Shown: piece by piece, positions 28,862-37,736 of the stretch | Numbering within the stretch: position 1 is the stretch's first letter | Layout of the letters: each line of letters starts with the position of its first letter | NCBI RefSeq assembly: GCF_040256745.1 | Contig: NZ_CP138335.1 | Span: 1,860,001-1,924,000 of the forward strand | Reading direction: 5' to 3' | DNA: 64,000 nucleotides | Source of the DNA: Scrofimicrobium sp. R131 | Lineage (GTDB): Bacteria > Actinomycetota > Actinomycetes > Actinomycetales > Actinomycetaceae | Made by a program: the position numbers and the translations under genes | Notes under the pieces: generated by a model | Seen by the model: only the letters and a program-made list of their open reading frames with translations | What the model was told of the DNA's origin: nothing | Databases searched by the model: none

Positions 28862-29794
28862 GTGCGCACCCCAATTATCATCGACACCGATCCGGGCATT
28901 GACGACGCGATTGCGCTGGCCCTGGCCGCCGCCAGCGACGAGGTGGACATGAGAGCCATCATCGCCGTAGCCGGCAACGTCGGGCTCGAACACACCGCCC
29001 CCAACGCCGCCGGACTGGCGGATCTGCTGGGCCTAGACTGCCCGGTCGGCCGCGGAGCGTCGGGGCCGCTCTGGCGCCGCGACACCAAACCGGCCCGAGC
29101 CGTTCACGGGGAGGACGGCTTAGGCGGCTATCCCCTGGCCGCCTCGCCCCGCCTCGTCCAACCGGGCTTGGAACTGATGGCACAGGCAATTGAAGACAGC
29201 CCGACACCCCCGGTGCTGGTGGCGATTGGTCCACTCACCAACGTCGCCGGGCTCCTGACCCACTACCCCGAACAGGCGGCCCAACTGGAACGGATCGTCT
29301 TCATGGGCGGCGGCACCGGTGAGCACCTGGGAAACGTCACCGCAACCGCCGAGTTCAACCTGTACTTCGACCCGGACGCGGGGGCGCGGGTGCTGGCCGG
29401 AGGCGTGCCGATCACCATGGTCGGCCTAAACGTCACCGAGCGGGCCCTGGTCTCCTGGGAGGACTTCGGCGAGTTGCGCCGGTCGGGCGGGCCCATCTGC
29501 AACCTGGTGGAGCATCTGCTGGGTAACTACGGGTCCGAGGCGCGCGCGGGGGGCAAGGCCCAGCACGACTCGTTGGCCCTGGCCGCGGCCATCTGGCCGG
29601 AACAGTTCCAGGTGGAGTCGCGCTTCGTCGACGTGGAGAACACCGGGCGGCTGACCTCGGGGATGACGGTAGTGGACTGGGCGGGCGCCGGCGGCCACGC
29701 CCCGAACTGCGAGGTGGTGGTCGACTTCTCGCCCACCTGGTTCCGCCAACTCCTGACCGAGCGCCTCGCCCACCTCGACCGGATTTTGCGGTGA
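28862..29794 (+). CDS. Inosine-uridine preferring nucleoside hydrolase-family protein
   Basis: A 310-residue ribohydrolase of the IUNH family. The calcium-binding motif DTDPGIDDAIAL sits at residues 8-19; the family's NVTxxAEFN-type segment appears as NVTATAEFNLYFDPDAG, and HDSLALAAAIWPEQF near the C-terminus carries the later aspartate. It starts at a GTG preceded by AAAGGAG. The gene is transcribed against its inositol-gene neighbours and shares a bidirectional hairpin with the MFS gene. It probably cleaves nucleosides to base and ribose; a role in inositol use is not obvious. Confidence 0.9.
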   Translation: MRTPIIIDTDPGIDDAIALALAAASDEVDMRAIIAVAGNVGLEHTAPNAAGLADLLGLDCPVGRGASGPLWRRDTKPARAVHGEDGLGGYPLAASPRLVQPGLELMAQAIEDSPTPPVLVAIGPLTNVAGLLTHYPEQAAQLERIVFMGGGTGEHLGNVTATAEFNLYFDPDAGARVLAGGVPITMVGLNVTERALVSWEDFGELRRSGGPICNLVEHLLGNYGSEARAGGKAQHDSLALAAAIWPEQFQVESRFVDVENTGRLTSGMTVVDWAGAGGHAPNCEVVVDFSPTWFRQLLTERLAHLDRILR

Positions 29795-29802
29795 CAGTAA
29801 AC

Positions 29803-29851
29803 CGCTCCCCGGCAGTCTCAACTGAGGGCTGAGTGAGACTGCCGGGGAGCG
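29803..29851. terminator. 18-bp-stem bidirectional terminator
   Basis: CGCTCCCCGGCAGTCTCA (29803-29820) is perfectly complementary to 29834-29851, with a 13-base loop. It lies between the convergent stop codons of the nucleoside hydrolase and MFS transporter genes. Neither side has a long T-run. Confidence 0.85.
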
Positions 29852-29864
29852 GGGACTCGGAGGC

Positions 29865-31520
29865 CTACTTGGAGTAGCGGGCCTCCATTTCCTCTTCAAT
29901 TTGCTCCAGGGAACGGTTCGACGTTTCGGGCATGATCTTCCAGAGGATGAAACCGAAAACCAGGTTGATGGCCGCGTAGATACCGTAGGTCTTCGCCCCT
30001 CCCAGGGAGGCCATCATCGGCGGGAACGTCCAGGTGACAATCGCGTTGGCCACCCACAGGATGAAGACGGCAGAACCGTTTGCCACCCCCCGCACCCGCG
30101 CCGGGAACATTTCACCCAGCATGGTCCAGACCACCGGCCCGTTGCCGGCCTGCACCACCAGCATGAAGATCCCCATCAGCGCCAGGATCACCAGCGGCGC
30201 CCACATCGGCGGGAAGATCCCCTGATCCATCGCGGGCTGAACCGTCAGCCCGAAGACAGCGGCAATGGTTCCCAGGGTCAGGAACACCCCGAACAGGCAG
30301 GTGATCAGGATCTGGCGGCGGCGGAACCGCCCGATCAGCCAGAGGGCTATGACGCACCCGATCACCGACATCACCCCGTTGGCAACCTGGGCGGTAATGG
30401 CGGCCGAGGTACCCATCCCGGCGTATTCCAGCACCTTGGGAGCGTAGTACATCACCGTGTTCACCCCCGTGGTCTGGTTGGTGATGGCGATGAAGGCCCC
30501 GACGAAGAAGAGCTTGCGCAGCCACGGCGTTCGCATGATGTCGCGGAATGTTCCCCGCTTCAGGTGCTTCTCGCGCTCGTTGGCTTCGGCCATCTCCATG
30601 ATTTCGTCGGCGATGGCACCGTCTTTGTCTTCTTCCCGGATCCGCTTGAGGGAACCGATGGCGTGGTAGTAGTCCTGGCGGGCGGCAAACCAGCGCGGTG
30701 ACTCGGGCATCATTCGCATCCCGACCCAGAGCAGAATCGCCGGAATCGTGGCGATCAGCAGCATGATCCGCCAGCCGGAGCCGTTGCCCCCGGTGACCAC
30801 CAGCTGCTCGACGTAGGTGTGCCACTGGGTTTCATCCATCGTCCCGATCGAGGTGGCCGACAGGTTCCGCACGTTGTCGAAGGACTGCATTCCCGGCGAC
30901 AGCAGCCCGGCCGGGTCCTGCTCAATGTTCAGCTTCGGACCGCCGTAGTAGGCGTTGATGATCGCGTTGAAGGTGAAGGCCATCAGCTGGCCGGTGACGA
31001 TCATGACCTGATCGATGGCGACAATGGTGCCGCGAATCCGCTTCGGAGCCGTCTCGGACAGGTAGACCGGAACCGCACCGGAGGCTCCCCCAACCGCCAT
31101 CCCGAGGACCACCCGGAACGGGTACATCACCCAGACGGTCGGGGCGAAAGCGGTGCCGAGCGTGCCCGCCAGGAAGACGAAAGCCAGCCAAATAATGGTT
31201 CGACGCCGGCCAAACCGGTCTGACAGGTGGCCGGAAATGAGGGCCCCGACGGCCGCGCCCAGCAGCAGGGTTGCCCCCACCGCCCCTTCCTCGGCCGGGG
31301 TCAGCTGCAGGCCCCCCGCCCCGAAAGGCATGTACATGTAGGGCAGCGCCCCGGAGATCACCCCAGTGTCGTAGCCAAACAGGAACGAACCCATGGTGAC
31401 GACGAAGGCAATAAAGGTGATGCGTCGTTTCTTCCCGACGGGCTTGACTTCGTCTACCAGCTTTTGTGTTTGGCGGCGCGAACGAAGCACATCTACGCCG
31501 TCGATGGTTGGGGCCGACAT
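29865..31520 (-). CDS. iolT: Sugar porter MFS transporter, probable inositol:proton symporter (IolT-like)
   Basis: A 551-residue, 12-helix major-facilitator protein. Sugar-porter marks are GYDTGVISGALPY in helix 1, DRFGRRRTI after helix 2, PESPRWFA in the central loop and PETSNRSLEQIEEE at the C-terminus. A longer-than-usual loop between helices 5 and 6 (about residues 200-250) is of the kind found in actinobacterial inositol porters. The ATG at 31520 follows GGAGGAGTGCCA. It is 31 bp downstream of a Gfo/Idh gene and likely co-transcribed, so inositol is the probable cargo. Confidence 0.9.
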   Translation of the reverse strand: MSAPTIDGVDVLRSRRQTQKLVDEVKPVGKKRRITFIAFVVTMGSFLFGYDTGVISGALPYMYMPFGAGGLQLTPAEEGAVGATLLLGAAVGALISGHLSDRFGRRRTIIWLAFVFLAGTLGTAFAPTVWVMYPFRVVLGMAVGGASGAVPVYLSETAPKRIRGTIVAIDQVMIVTGQLMAFTFNAIINAYYGGPKLNIEQDPAGLLSPGMQSFDNVRNLSATSIGTMDETQWHTYVEQLVVTGGNGSGWRIMLLIATIPAILLWVGMRMMPESPRWFAARQDYYHAIGSLKRIREEDKDGAIADEIMEMAEANEREKHLKRGTFRDIMRTPWLRKLFFVGAFIAITNQTTGVNTVMYYAPKVLEYAGMGTSAAITAQVANGVMSVIGCVIALWLIGRFRRRQILITCLFGVFLTLGTIAAVFGLTVQPAMDQGIFPPMWAPLVILALMGIFMLVVQAGNGPVVWTMLGEMFPARVRGVANGSAVFILWVANAIVTWTFPPMMASLGGAKTYGIYAAINLVFGFILWKIMPETSNRSLEQIEEEMEARYSK

Positions 31521-31551
31521 TGGCACTCCTCCAGTTCTGCTCGCGAGGTGA

Positions 31552-32745
31552 TTAGTTGGCGTCGTAGGTGGTCGGGCCTTCGACCGGTTCCACCCGGTGC
31601 CAGGTGCCGTCCGCTGCCGAGGCGACGGTCGCCTCGTCCACGTTGGCTGCCGCCCAGGCGTCAGCGGCGGAGGGGGCCAGTTGGCGCCCGGTGAGCACCG
31701 ACTCGACGAAGCGCGCCGCCTCGACCGCCTTCATGTCGTCGAATCCCATCGACGTCCCCGCCCCGGGCTGGAAGGTGGCAAACTCGGGGAAGGACGGCCC
31801 GGCCATCACCCGGGTGTAACCCTGGAACTCGTTGTCGCGGCCCAGGCAAACCTCCAGCTCGTTCAGGCGTTCAAAGTTCCAGCGGAGCGAACCTTCGGTG
31901 CCGTAGACCTCGATCACGTACTCGGCGCGCGGCCCCACAGCCACGCGGGACGATTCGAGGGTGGCCAGGATGCCGTTGTCGAGGCGGGCCAGCATGGCCA
32001 CGTAATCCTCGTTCTCAACCGGGCCCAGCTCGTCGGAGATTTCCCACCCACCGTGGCCGATCCCCATCTTGGTTGGGATGGGACGCTCGGGGATGAAGGT
32101 GCCGGTCGAGGCGGTCACCTCGCCGATCCGGCCGCACAGGTATTGGACCAGGTCGGCCCCGTGGCTCATCAGGTCCCCCACCACGCCGGCCCCGGCTTGC
32201 TCGCGGGAGTAGCGCCAGGTGAGCGGCCCCACCGGGGACGAGGCGTAGTCGGCGATCAGCCAGCAGCGGGCGTTGGTCACGCGGCCGAGGCGGCCCTCCC
32301 GAATCAGCTGGCGGGCCATCTCCACCGCGGGCGTGTGCCGGTAGTTGAACCCAACCGAGGTGACCAGGTGGGCCTGGGCGGCGGCGCGGGCAATCTCGGC
32401 GGACTGGGTGGCGCTCACCCCCATCGGCTTCTCAATCCAGAAGGGCTTGCCGGCAGCGGCCGCCGCCAGCGCAATCTCGTGGTGGAGGAAGTTGGGCGAG
32501 CAAATGGAGACCACGTCCACCTGCGGGTCGGCCAGCAGCTCCCGATAGTCGGTGTAGGCGCGGGCAAAACCGAGTCGTTCGGTCGCGTCCCGCTGGTTTT
32601 GCTCAGCCGGGTCGGCGGCGGCCACCAGGGTCACCTCTGCCCCGAGGGCTGGAAAGTACTCGCGCAAACGGGTGTAGCTGCGGGTGTGGAGCCGGCCCAT
32701 CCAACCGAGTCCGATCACTCCAACCCCGAGGGTCTTCTTGGTCAT
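31552..32745 (-). CDS. Gfo/Idh/MocA-family oxidoreductase
   Basis: A 397-residue NAD(P)-dependent dehydrogenase. The Rossmann motif GVGVIGLGWMGRLHTRSY and the IEKPMGVS motif are clear; the catalytic region is GDLMSHGADLVQYLCG. It is longer and clearly distinct from the two IolG paralogues in this window. ATG at 32745 follows GGAGGAGAAAGCG. It is the first gene of a likely two-gene unit with the inositol porter, and an operator-like dyad lies 64 bp upstream. It may process another inositol isomer or a keto-inositol; substrate unproven. Confidence 0.88.
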   Translation of the reverse strand: MTKKTLGVGVIGLGWMGRLHTRSYTRLREYFPALGAEVTLVAAADPAEQNQRDATERLGFARAYTDYRELLADPQVDVVSICSPNFLHHEIALAAAAAGKPFWIEKPMGVSATQSAEIARAAAQAHLVTSVGFNYRHTPAVEMARQLIREGRLGRVTNARCWLIADYASSPVGPLTWRYSREQAGAGVVGDLMSHGADLVQYLCGRIGEVTASTGTFIPERPIPTKMGIGHGGWEISDELGPVENEDYVAMLARLDNGILATLESSRVAVGPRAEYVIEVYGTEGSLRWNFERLNELEVCLGRDNEFQGYTRVMAGPSFPEFATFQPGAGTSMGFDDMKAVEAARFVESVLTGRQLAPSAADAWAAANVDEATVASAADGTWHRVEPVEGPTTYDAN

Positions 32746-32808
32746 CGCTTTCTCCTCCATGAGTGTGCGTCTTGCGCTTCTATGCGGCGGTAATGCCATC
32801 GTGGCACA

Positions 32809-32818
32809 TGTTCTGACA
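32809..32818. promoter_or_regulatory. Candidate inositol-regulon operator before the dehydrogenase-iolT unit
   Basis: TGTTCTGACA differs from TGTTCTAACA by one base and lies 64 bp upstream of the dehydrogenase start codon. It is flanked by a GTGGCA/TGCCAC inverted repeat. Confidence 0.5.
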
Positions 32819-32914
32819 TTAATGCCACCGCTGATCCGTTCGGAACGTTTCGGATATTGGCCTACCGCCAAAAAACCGCAGTGGACAGGACATGAGTCCG
32901 CCACATGTTAGGTC

Positions 32915-33988
32915 TTATTTGTCGGGACAAGGACCGGTGGTTGACCGGATAATCAGCTCGGAGTCAAGCGAAGCCCGGTATTCGTTGCCGGGGGTAACCA
33001 GCAGCCCGGACTGGATCCGGTCCGCCAGCAGTTGGAGGGCGCGCACGGTCATGTCCTCCACCGGCTGGGCGACGGTGGTGAGCGGCAGCAGCGCATCCCG
33101 GGAAATGGGGGCATTGTCAAACCCCACCACGCTGACGTCGCCGGGCACGTCCAGGCCCGCCTGGTGCAGACGCCGGATCAGGGCGTGGGCCGACATGTCG
33201 TTAAAACAGGTGATCGCGGTCGGGCGGTCCTCGGGCGCCAGGGCCAGGAACTGCTCGGCCGCCATCACCCCGGCCGCCGGGGTATCCCCGCCAGACCAGA
33301 CCTGAAGGAGGCGGGACAGTCCCAGCCGGCTCATCGCCTGCCGGTAGCCGCGCTCGCGTTCCGGGCCCATCGGGATAGTTCCCCCAGAGACGTGCGCGAT
33401 CCGCTGATGACCGAGCGAATGCAAGTAGTTGACCGCCTCGGCCACCCCGCGGATGCCGTCGGTCTTGATCACGTCAACTCCGGGCGCGTCCACGTCCCGG
33501 CAGAGCGACAGGGTGGGGACCTGGCGGGCCACCTCGGAAAACTGCTCATCAGTCAGGTTTGAGCCGGTCAGGATGACGGCGTTGACCCGCTCGGCCAGCA
33601 GCAGGCGAACGCAGGTCAACTCGGAGTTGTGCTCGGTCGCTCCGGCCAGGAAGATCTCCAGGTCGTGCCCGCGCGCGGCCAAGTACAGGTGATCCAGAAG
33701 GCCGGACTGGAACGACTGCTCCACCTCGTACACCACCCCGACCATGGTGGTGCGGTTTCGTCGCAGATGGGAGGCCCGTCGGTCCGGGCGCCAGCCCAAC
33801 CGGTTGGCGGCGGCAAAGATCCGAGTTCGCGTGTGATCAGCCACCCCGGGCGACCCGTTGAAGGCGGCCGAAACGGTGGAAATGGAAGTGTTTGCCAGGC
33901 GGGCAACGTCGCGAATCGTTACCCGCCGCACCGGTTGCGCCGGGTTCCCCTCGCCGAGCTTCGCCTCGTCCATTCCCTCACGGTCCAC
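32915..33988 (-). CDS. LacI-family transcriptional regulator
   Basis: A 357-residue regulator with an N-terminal LacI helix-turn-helix (VTIRDVARLANTSISTVSAAFNGSPGVADHTRTRI, broken here: recognition part is STVSAAFN) and a sugar-binding core (AITCFNDMSAHALIRRLHQAG, DVSVVGFDNAPIS). The GTG at 33988 is chosen because GGAGGGAACACA precedes it; the earlier frame start has none. It is encoded between the mmsA terminator and the dehydrogenase-iolT unit, so it probably responds to inositol or an intermediate, alongside the GntR regulator at 40663. Confidence 0.9.
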   Translation of the reverse strand: MDREGMDEAKLGEGNPAQPVRRVTIRDVARLANTSISTVSAAFNGSPGVADHTRTRIFAAANRLGWRPDRRASHLRRNRTTMVGVVYEVEQSFQSGLLDHLYLAARGHDLEIFLAGATEHNSELTCVRLLLAERVNAVILTGSNLTDEQFSEVARQVPTLSLCRDVDAPGVDVIKTDGIRGVAEAVNYLHSLGHQRIAHVSGGTIPMGPERERGYRQAMSRLGLSRLLQVWSGGDTPAAGVMAAEQFLALAPEDRPTAITCFNDMSAHALIRRLHQAGLDVPGDVSVVGFDNAPISRDALLPLTTVAQPVEDMTVRALQLLADRIQSGLLVTPGNEYRASLDSELIIRSTTGPCPDK

Positions 33989-34054
33989 TGTGTTCCCTCC
34001 AAAAAACCAGGGTAGCAGCCCACCCACCCCTTAGAGCAGGACCGGGGACACCAA

Positions 34055-34080
34055 AGGGGGCCACCCGCAGGTGACCCCCT
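34055..34080 (-). terminator. mmsA terminator
   Basis: AGGGGGCCACC (34055-34065) pairs with GGTGACCCCCT (34070-34080) through a four-base loop, with one G-U pair; CTTTGG follows on the minus strand. It lies 18 bp past the mmsA stop. Confidence 0.82.
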
Positions 34081-34097
34081 CATGGTTAGTTCGACGC

Positions 34098-35609
34098 TTA
34101 CTCTTCGCGCTGGAACGACATGGTGGCGGCGTAAGTGCCCGCCTCGGAGGGCCAGCGGCTGGTGATCGCCTTTAGCCGGGTGTAGAACCGGACGCCTTCG
34201 GGGCCGTGAATGTCATAGTCCCCCATCATCGAGTCCTTCCACCCACCGAAGGAGTAGTAGGCCACCGGGGTTGGAATCGGCACGTTGACCCCGACCATCC
34301 CGGCCTGAACGTCAAGGGTGAACCGCCGGGCCACCCCGCCGTCGTTGGTGAAGATGACCGCACCGTTGCCAAAAGGTGAGCCGTTGACCAGGTTGATGGC
34401 CTCCTCGTACGAGTCGGCTTCCACCACGGCCAGCACCGGACCGAAGATCTCTTCCCGGTAGGCGGGAGCGTCCAGCGGCACGCCGGACAGGACGGTTGGC
34501 GCCAGGAAGAAGCCGTCCTCGTGGCCGGCCACCTGGAAGTCGCGTCCATCCAGCACCACCTGGCTGCCGCGCTCCTGCGCGTCGTCGATCAGACCGCGGA
34601 TGCGTTCCTTCGCGGCCCTGGTGATGACGGCGCCCATTTCCACCCCCTCATCCATGCCGTACCCGACCTTGATCTGGCGGGCGTGGGCGGCGACCTTTTC
34701 AGCCAGCTTCGGGCCCACTCCCCCAACGGCGACAACCACCGGGAGCGCCATGCAGCGTTCCCCCGCCGCCCCAAAAGCGGCGGCGGAAATGTGCTGGGCC
34801 GCAAAGTCCAGGTCCGCGTCGGGCATGATGATGGCATGGTTGTTGGCCCCGCCCAGCGCCTGCACGCGCTTACCGGCAGCGATGCCCTTGTCGCGGATAA
34901 TCTTGGCTACCGGGGTGGATCCCACGAAAGAGATAGCGTCAATTCCGGGGTGCTCCAGAATCCCGGTCACGAGTTCTTTTTCCCCAAAGACCACGTTGAA
35001 CAGGCCGTCGGGCAGACCGGCTTCCCGGTACAGCTCGGCCACGATCAGCGAGGCGCTGGGGGCGGTTGACGGCGGCTTCAGGATGAAGGCGTTGCCGGTG
35101 GCCAGCGCAATCGGGTGCATCCACATCGGCACCATCATCGGGAAGTTGAACGGGGTGATCCCGGCGACGACCCCAACGGGTTGGCGAACCGTGTGAATGT
35201 CGATTCCGGTCGAGGCGTCCACCGTGTGCTCACCCTTGAGCGCAGAAGCGATCCCGCAGGCAAAGTCCAGCGTCTCGCGCCCCCGCTGGATCTCCCCCAG
35301 CGCGTCGGAGTAGTTCTTGCCGTGTTCGGCCACGATGGCCTGGGCAATGCGATCCTGGTTGGCCAGGATCAGCTCGCGCATCTTGAACATGACTTCGGTT
35401 CGGCGAGCCAGGGACACCCGGGCCCACTGGGTTTGGGCCCGGCGGGCAGCTTCGACGGTTCGATCCAGGTCGGCCGCACAGGTGAAGTTCAAGGTGGCGA
35501 TCGCAGCGCCGGTTCCCGGGTTCTCCACCGCCACGCTGTCAGCTGGCGCGCCGGGGGAAACCTGGCCATCAATCCACTGGTTCAGGACTGGCAGTTCGGT
35601 AGATGTCAT
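34098..35609 (-). CDS. mmsA: CoA-acylating methylmalonate-semialdehyde dehydrogenase (MmsA/IolA)
   Basis: Final inositol-pathway step: oxidises malonate (or methylmalonate) semialdehyde with CoA and NAD to acetyl- (or propionyl-) CoA. 503 residues with aldehyde dehydrogenase fold. ITPFNFPMMVPMWMHP is typical of MmsA; the NAD motif FVGSTPVAKII and the nucleophile in AAGERCMALPVVVAVG (about Cys286) are visible, as is EIFGPVLAVVEADSYEEAI. It lies downstream of iolD but behind a terminator, and has its own operator-like dyad 105 bp upstream, so it forms a separate unit. Confidence 0.95.
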   Translation of the reverse strand: MTSTELPVLNQWIDGQVSPGAPADSVAVENPGTGAAIATLNFTCAADLDRTVEAARRAQTQWARVSLARRTEVMFKMRELILANQDRIAQAIVAEHGKNYSDALGEIQRGRETLDFACGIASALKGEHTVDASTGIDIHTVRQPVGVVAGITPFNFPMMVPMWMHPIALATGNAFILKPPSTAPSASLIVAELYREAGLPDGLFNVVFGEKELVTGILEHPGIDAISFVGSTPVAKIIRDKGIAAGKRVQALGGANNHAIIMPDADLDFAAQHISAAAFGAAGERCMALPVVVAVGGVGPKLAEKVAAHARQIKVGYGMDEGVEMGAVITRAAKERIRGLIDDAQERGSQVVLDGRDFQVAGHEDGFFLAPTVLSGVPLDAPAYREEIFGPVLAVVEADSYEEAINLVNGSPFGNGAVIFTNDGGVARRFTLDVQAGMVGVNVPIPTPVAYYSFGGWKDSMMGDYDIHGPEGVRFYTRLKAITSRWPSEAGTYAATMSFQREE

Positions 35610-35713
35610 CAGTGTGCTCCTCTTTTTCCACAGCGAAAATCTCTAGGCATCCAGTAGGTCCCGGCGGCACCCACCGCGTCCTATGCGCCCACCTTAGCAC
35701 AAATCGAGACTTT

Positions 35714-35723
35714 TGTCCTAACA
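35714..35723. promoter_or_regulatory. Candidate inositol-regulon operator before mmsA
   Basis: TGTCCTAACA, one change from TGTTCTAACA, lies 105 bp upstream of the mmsA start and just beyond the iolD terminator. AT-rich sequence (AATTAAAAAG) follows it. Confidence 0.5.
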
Positions 35724-35777
35724 ATTAAAAAGTTGCCTGGGGCACACCGGCTTTGGTCGCCGGTTCGGGGAGCGAAC

Positions 35778-35808
35778 TGCCCCCTACCGCGACGGGTGGC
35801 AGGGGGCA
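35778..35808 (-). terminator. Terminator of the iolC-aldolase-iolB-iolD operon
   Basis: TGCCCCCT (35778-35785) pairs with AGGGGGCA (35801-35808); it starts about 20 bp past the iolD stop. It separates that operon from mmsA. Confidence 0.75.
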
Positions 35809-35828
35809 GATCAATCAGTTGGGCCGGG

Positions 35829-37727
35829 TCAGAGGTAGAAGCGCTGTTCCTTCAATGCTTCCTCATATTCGCGCCGGGCCTGGCGGGTGGACTCGATCCG
35901 GGACACCTCCGGAACGGCCACATCCCACCACGAAATCGAGTCGGGGTTGGGCCCCTTCAGGGCGGTCTCCACGTAGATCATGGTGGCCCGGTCCGAGGCC
36001 TCCGCCTGGCGGTAGGCCCGGCGGAAATCTTCGACCGACGACACTTCGAGCACGTCAACCCCCCAGGATCGGGCGTTGGCCGCAATGTCCACCCCGGGAA
36101 TCCGCTCGCCGGTTTCGCGGTGAGTGGCGCCCCCCTCCTGGTACTGGGTCCCAAAGCGCTGCGATCCGCGCGACTCTGAGAGCGAGCCGATGGAGGCAAA
36201 CCCGTAGTTTTGCAGCAGCACCAGGATCACCTTCTGGTTTTCCTGCACGATGGTGGCCAGTTCCATCGGCAGCATCTGGTAGGTGCCGTCCCCGACGATG
36301 GCCACCACTTCGGAATCCGGAGCGGCCAGCTTCACCCCGAGGGCCGCCGGAATCTCGTAGCCCATGCAAGAGAAGGCGTACTCCACGTGGTACTGCTCGG
36401 GGGTGGAGGCCCGCCACAGCGCCTGCAGGTCGCCGGGCATCGAGCCGGCCGCGTTGATGACAATGTCGCGCTCGCCCATCAGATCGTTCAGTGCGGCGAA
36501 AATTTCCGTCTGGGCCGGGACCGGCTGCAACTGGCGATTCGCGTTGCGGTCATACTCCTCGTCCCATTCTGCCTTCCACTGGGAAATCTGAGCGGCAAAT
36601 TCTTCCTCTACCCGGTAGTCCGCCAGCGCCTCCGTCAGTGCCCGCAGGGTTTCCCGGGCGTCGGCGACCACCATCTCCGCCCCGTGCTTGATCGCGTCAA
36701 ACGGCAGCACGTTCACGTTGACGAACTTGACGTCGGGCTGCTTGAAGGCCGTATGCGAGGCGGTGGTGAAGTCGGAGTAGCGGGTTCCGATCCCGATCAC
36801 CACGTCGGCTTCGGCCGCCACATGGTTGGCTGAGTTCGAGCCGGTTGAGCCGACCCCGCCAACCGCCTGGGGGCTGTCCCAGTTGATCGCGCCCTTGCCG
36901 GCCTGGGTGTCGGCCACGGGAATCCCGGTTGTCCGGGCCAGAGCGCGCAGCTCAGCGGACGCCTCCGAGTAGATGACGCCGCCCCCGGCCACAATCAGCG
37001 GGCGCCGAGCAGATTTGATCAGGGCCACCGCCCGGTCCAGCGCCGCCTGCTCGGGCGGGGTGCGCCGGACGTGCCAGACGCGCTTCTCAAAGAAAGAGAG
37101 CGGGTAGTCGTAGGCTTCCGCCTGCACATCCTGCGGGAAGGCGATCGTGACCGCGCCGGTTGCCGCCGGGTCTGTCAGCACCTGCATGGCCTGCATCAGC
37201 GAGGGAATCAGCTGCTCGGGCCGCTCGATCCGATCGAAGAAGGCCGACACCGGACGGAACGCATCGTTGACGCTCACGGCCAGGGTCATCGGGTTCTCGA
37301 TCTGCTGCAGAACCGGGTCGGGGCGCCGGTTGGCAAACTGGTCGGAGGGGAACAGCAGCACCGGCAGCCGGTTGGTGGTCGCGGTGGCAGCACCGGTGAC
37401 CATATTCAGCGCTCCGGGGCCAATCGAGCTGGTGCACATCATGGTTTGAAGCCGGTTCTTCGTCTTGGCATAGGCGGAGGCCGCGTGGACCATCCCCTGC
37501 TCGTTCCGGGGCATGATGTAGGGCATGCGGTCCCCGTCGTGCTCGGGGTCGAGCTCGTTTTGGAGCAGGGCCTGCCCCAGGCCCGCCACGTTGCCGTGCC
37601 CGAAAATGCCAAACGCTCCGGCAATTAGGCGTTGTTCCACGCCGTCGCGCTCCGAATACTGGTTGACCAGGAAGCGGATGGTGGCTTGGGCGGCGGTCAG
37701 GCGGACCGTCTGTTCAGAGTTTGCCAT
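35829..37727 (-). CDS. iolD: Trihydroxycyclohexane-1,2-dione hydrolase (IolD)
   Basis: Thiamine-diphosphate enzyme that opens the inositol-derived ring to give 5-deoxyglucuronate. 632 residues, the length of IolD. The three-domain layout is visible: an N-terminal pyrimidine-binding domain with GAFGIFGHGNVAGLGQAL, a central domain around PLIVAGGGVIYSEAS, and the C-terminal diphosphate-binding motif GDGTYQMLPMEL ... LLQN near residue 475. The ATG follows AAGGAAACCTC, which overlaps the iolB stop codon 9 bp away. Last gene of the operon. Confidence 0.95.
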   Translation of the reverse strand: MANSEQTVRLTAAQATIRFLVNQYSERDGVEQRLIAGAFGIFGHGNVAGLGQALLQNELDPEHDGDRMPYIMPRNEQGMVHAASAYAKTKNRLQTMMCTSSIGPGALNMVTGAATATTNRLPVLLFPSDQFANRRPDPVLQQIENPMTLAVSVNDAFRPVSAFFDRIERPEQLIPSLMQAMQVLTDPAATGAVTIAFPQDVQAEAYDYPLSFFEKRVWHVRRTPPEQAALDRAVALIKSARRPLIVAGGGVIYSEASAELRALARTTGIPVADTQAGKGAINWDSPQAVGGVGSTGSNSANHVAAEADVVIGIGTRYSDFTTASHTAFKQPDVKFVNVNVLPFDAIKHGAEMVVADARETLRALTEALADYRVEEEFAAQISQWKAEWDEEYDRNANRQLQPVPAQTEIFAALNDLMGERDIVINAAGSMPGDLQALWRASTPEQYHVEYAFSCMGYEIPAALGVKLAAPDSEVVAIVGDGTYQMLPMELATIVQENQKVILVLLQNYGFASIGSLSESRGSQRFGTQYQEGGATHRETGERIPGVDIAANARSWGVDVLEVSSVEDFRRAYRQAEASDRATMIYVETALKGPNPDSISWWDVAVPEVSRIESTRQARREYEEALKEQRFYL

Positions 37728-37736
37728 GAGGTTTCC

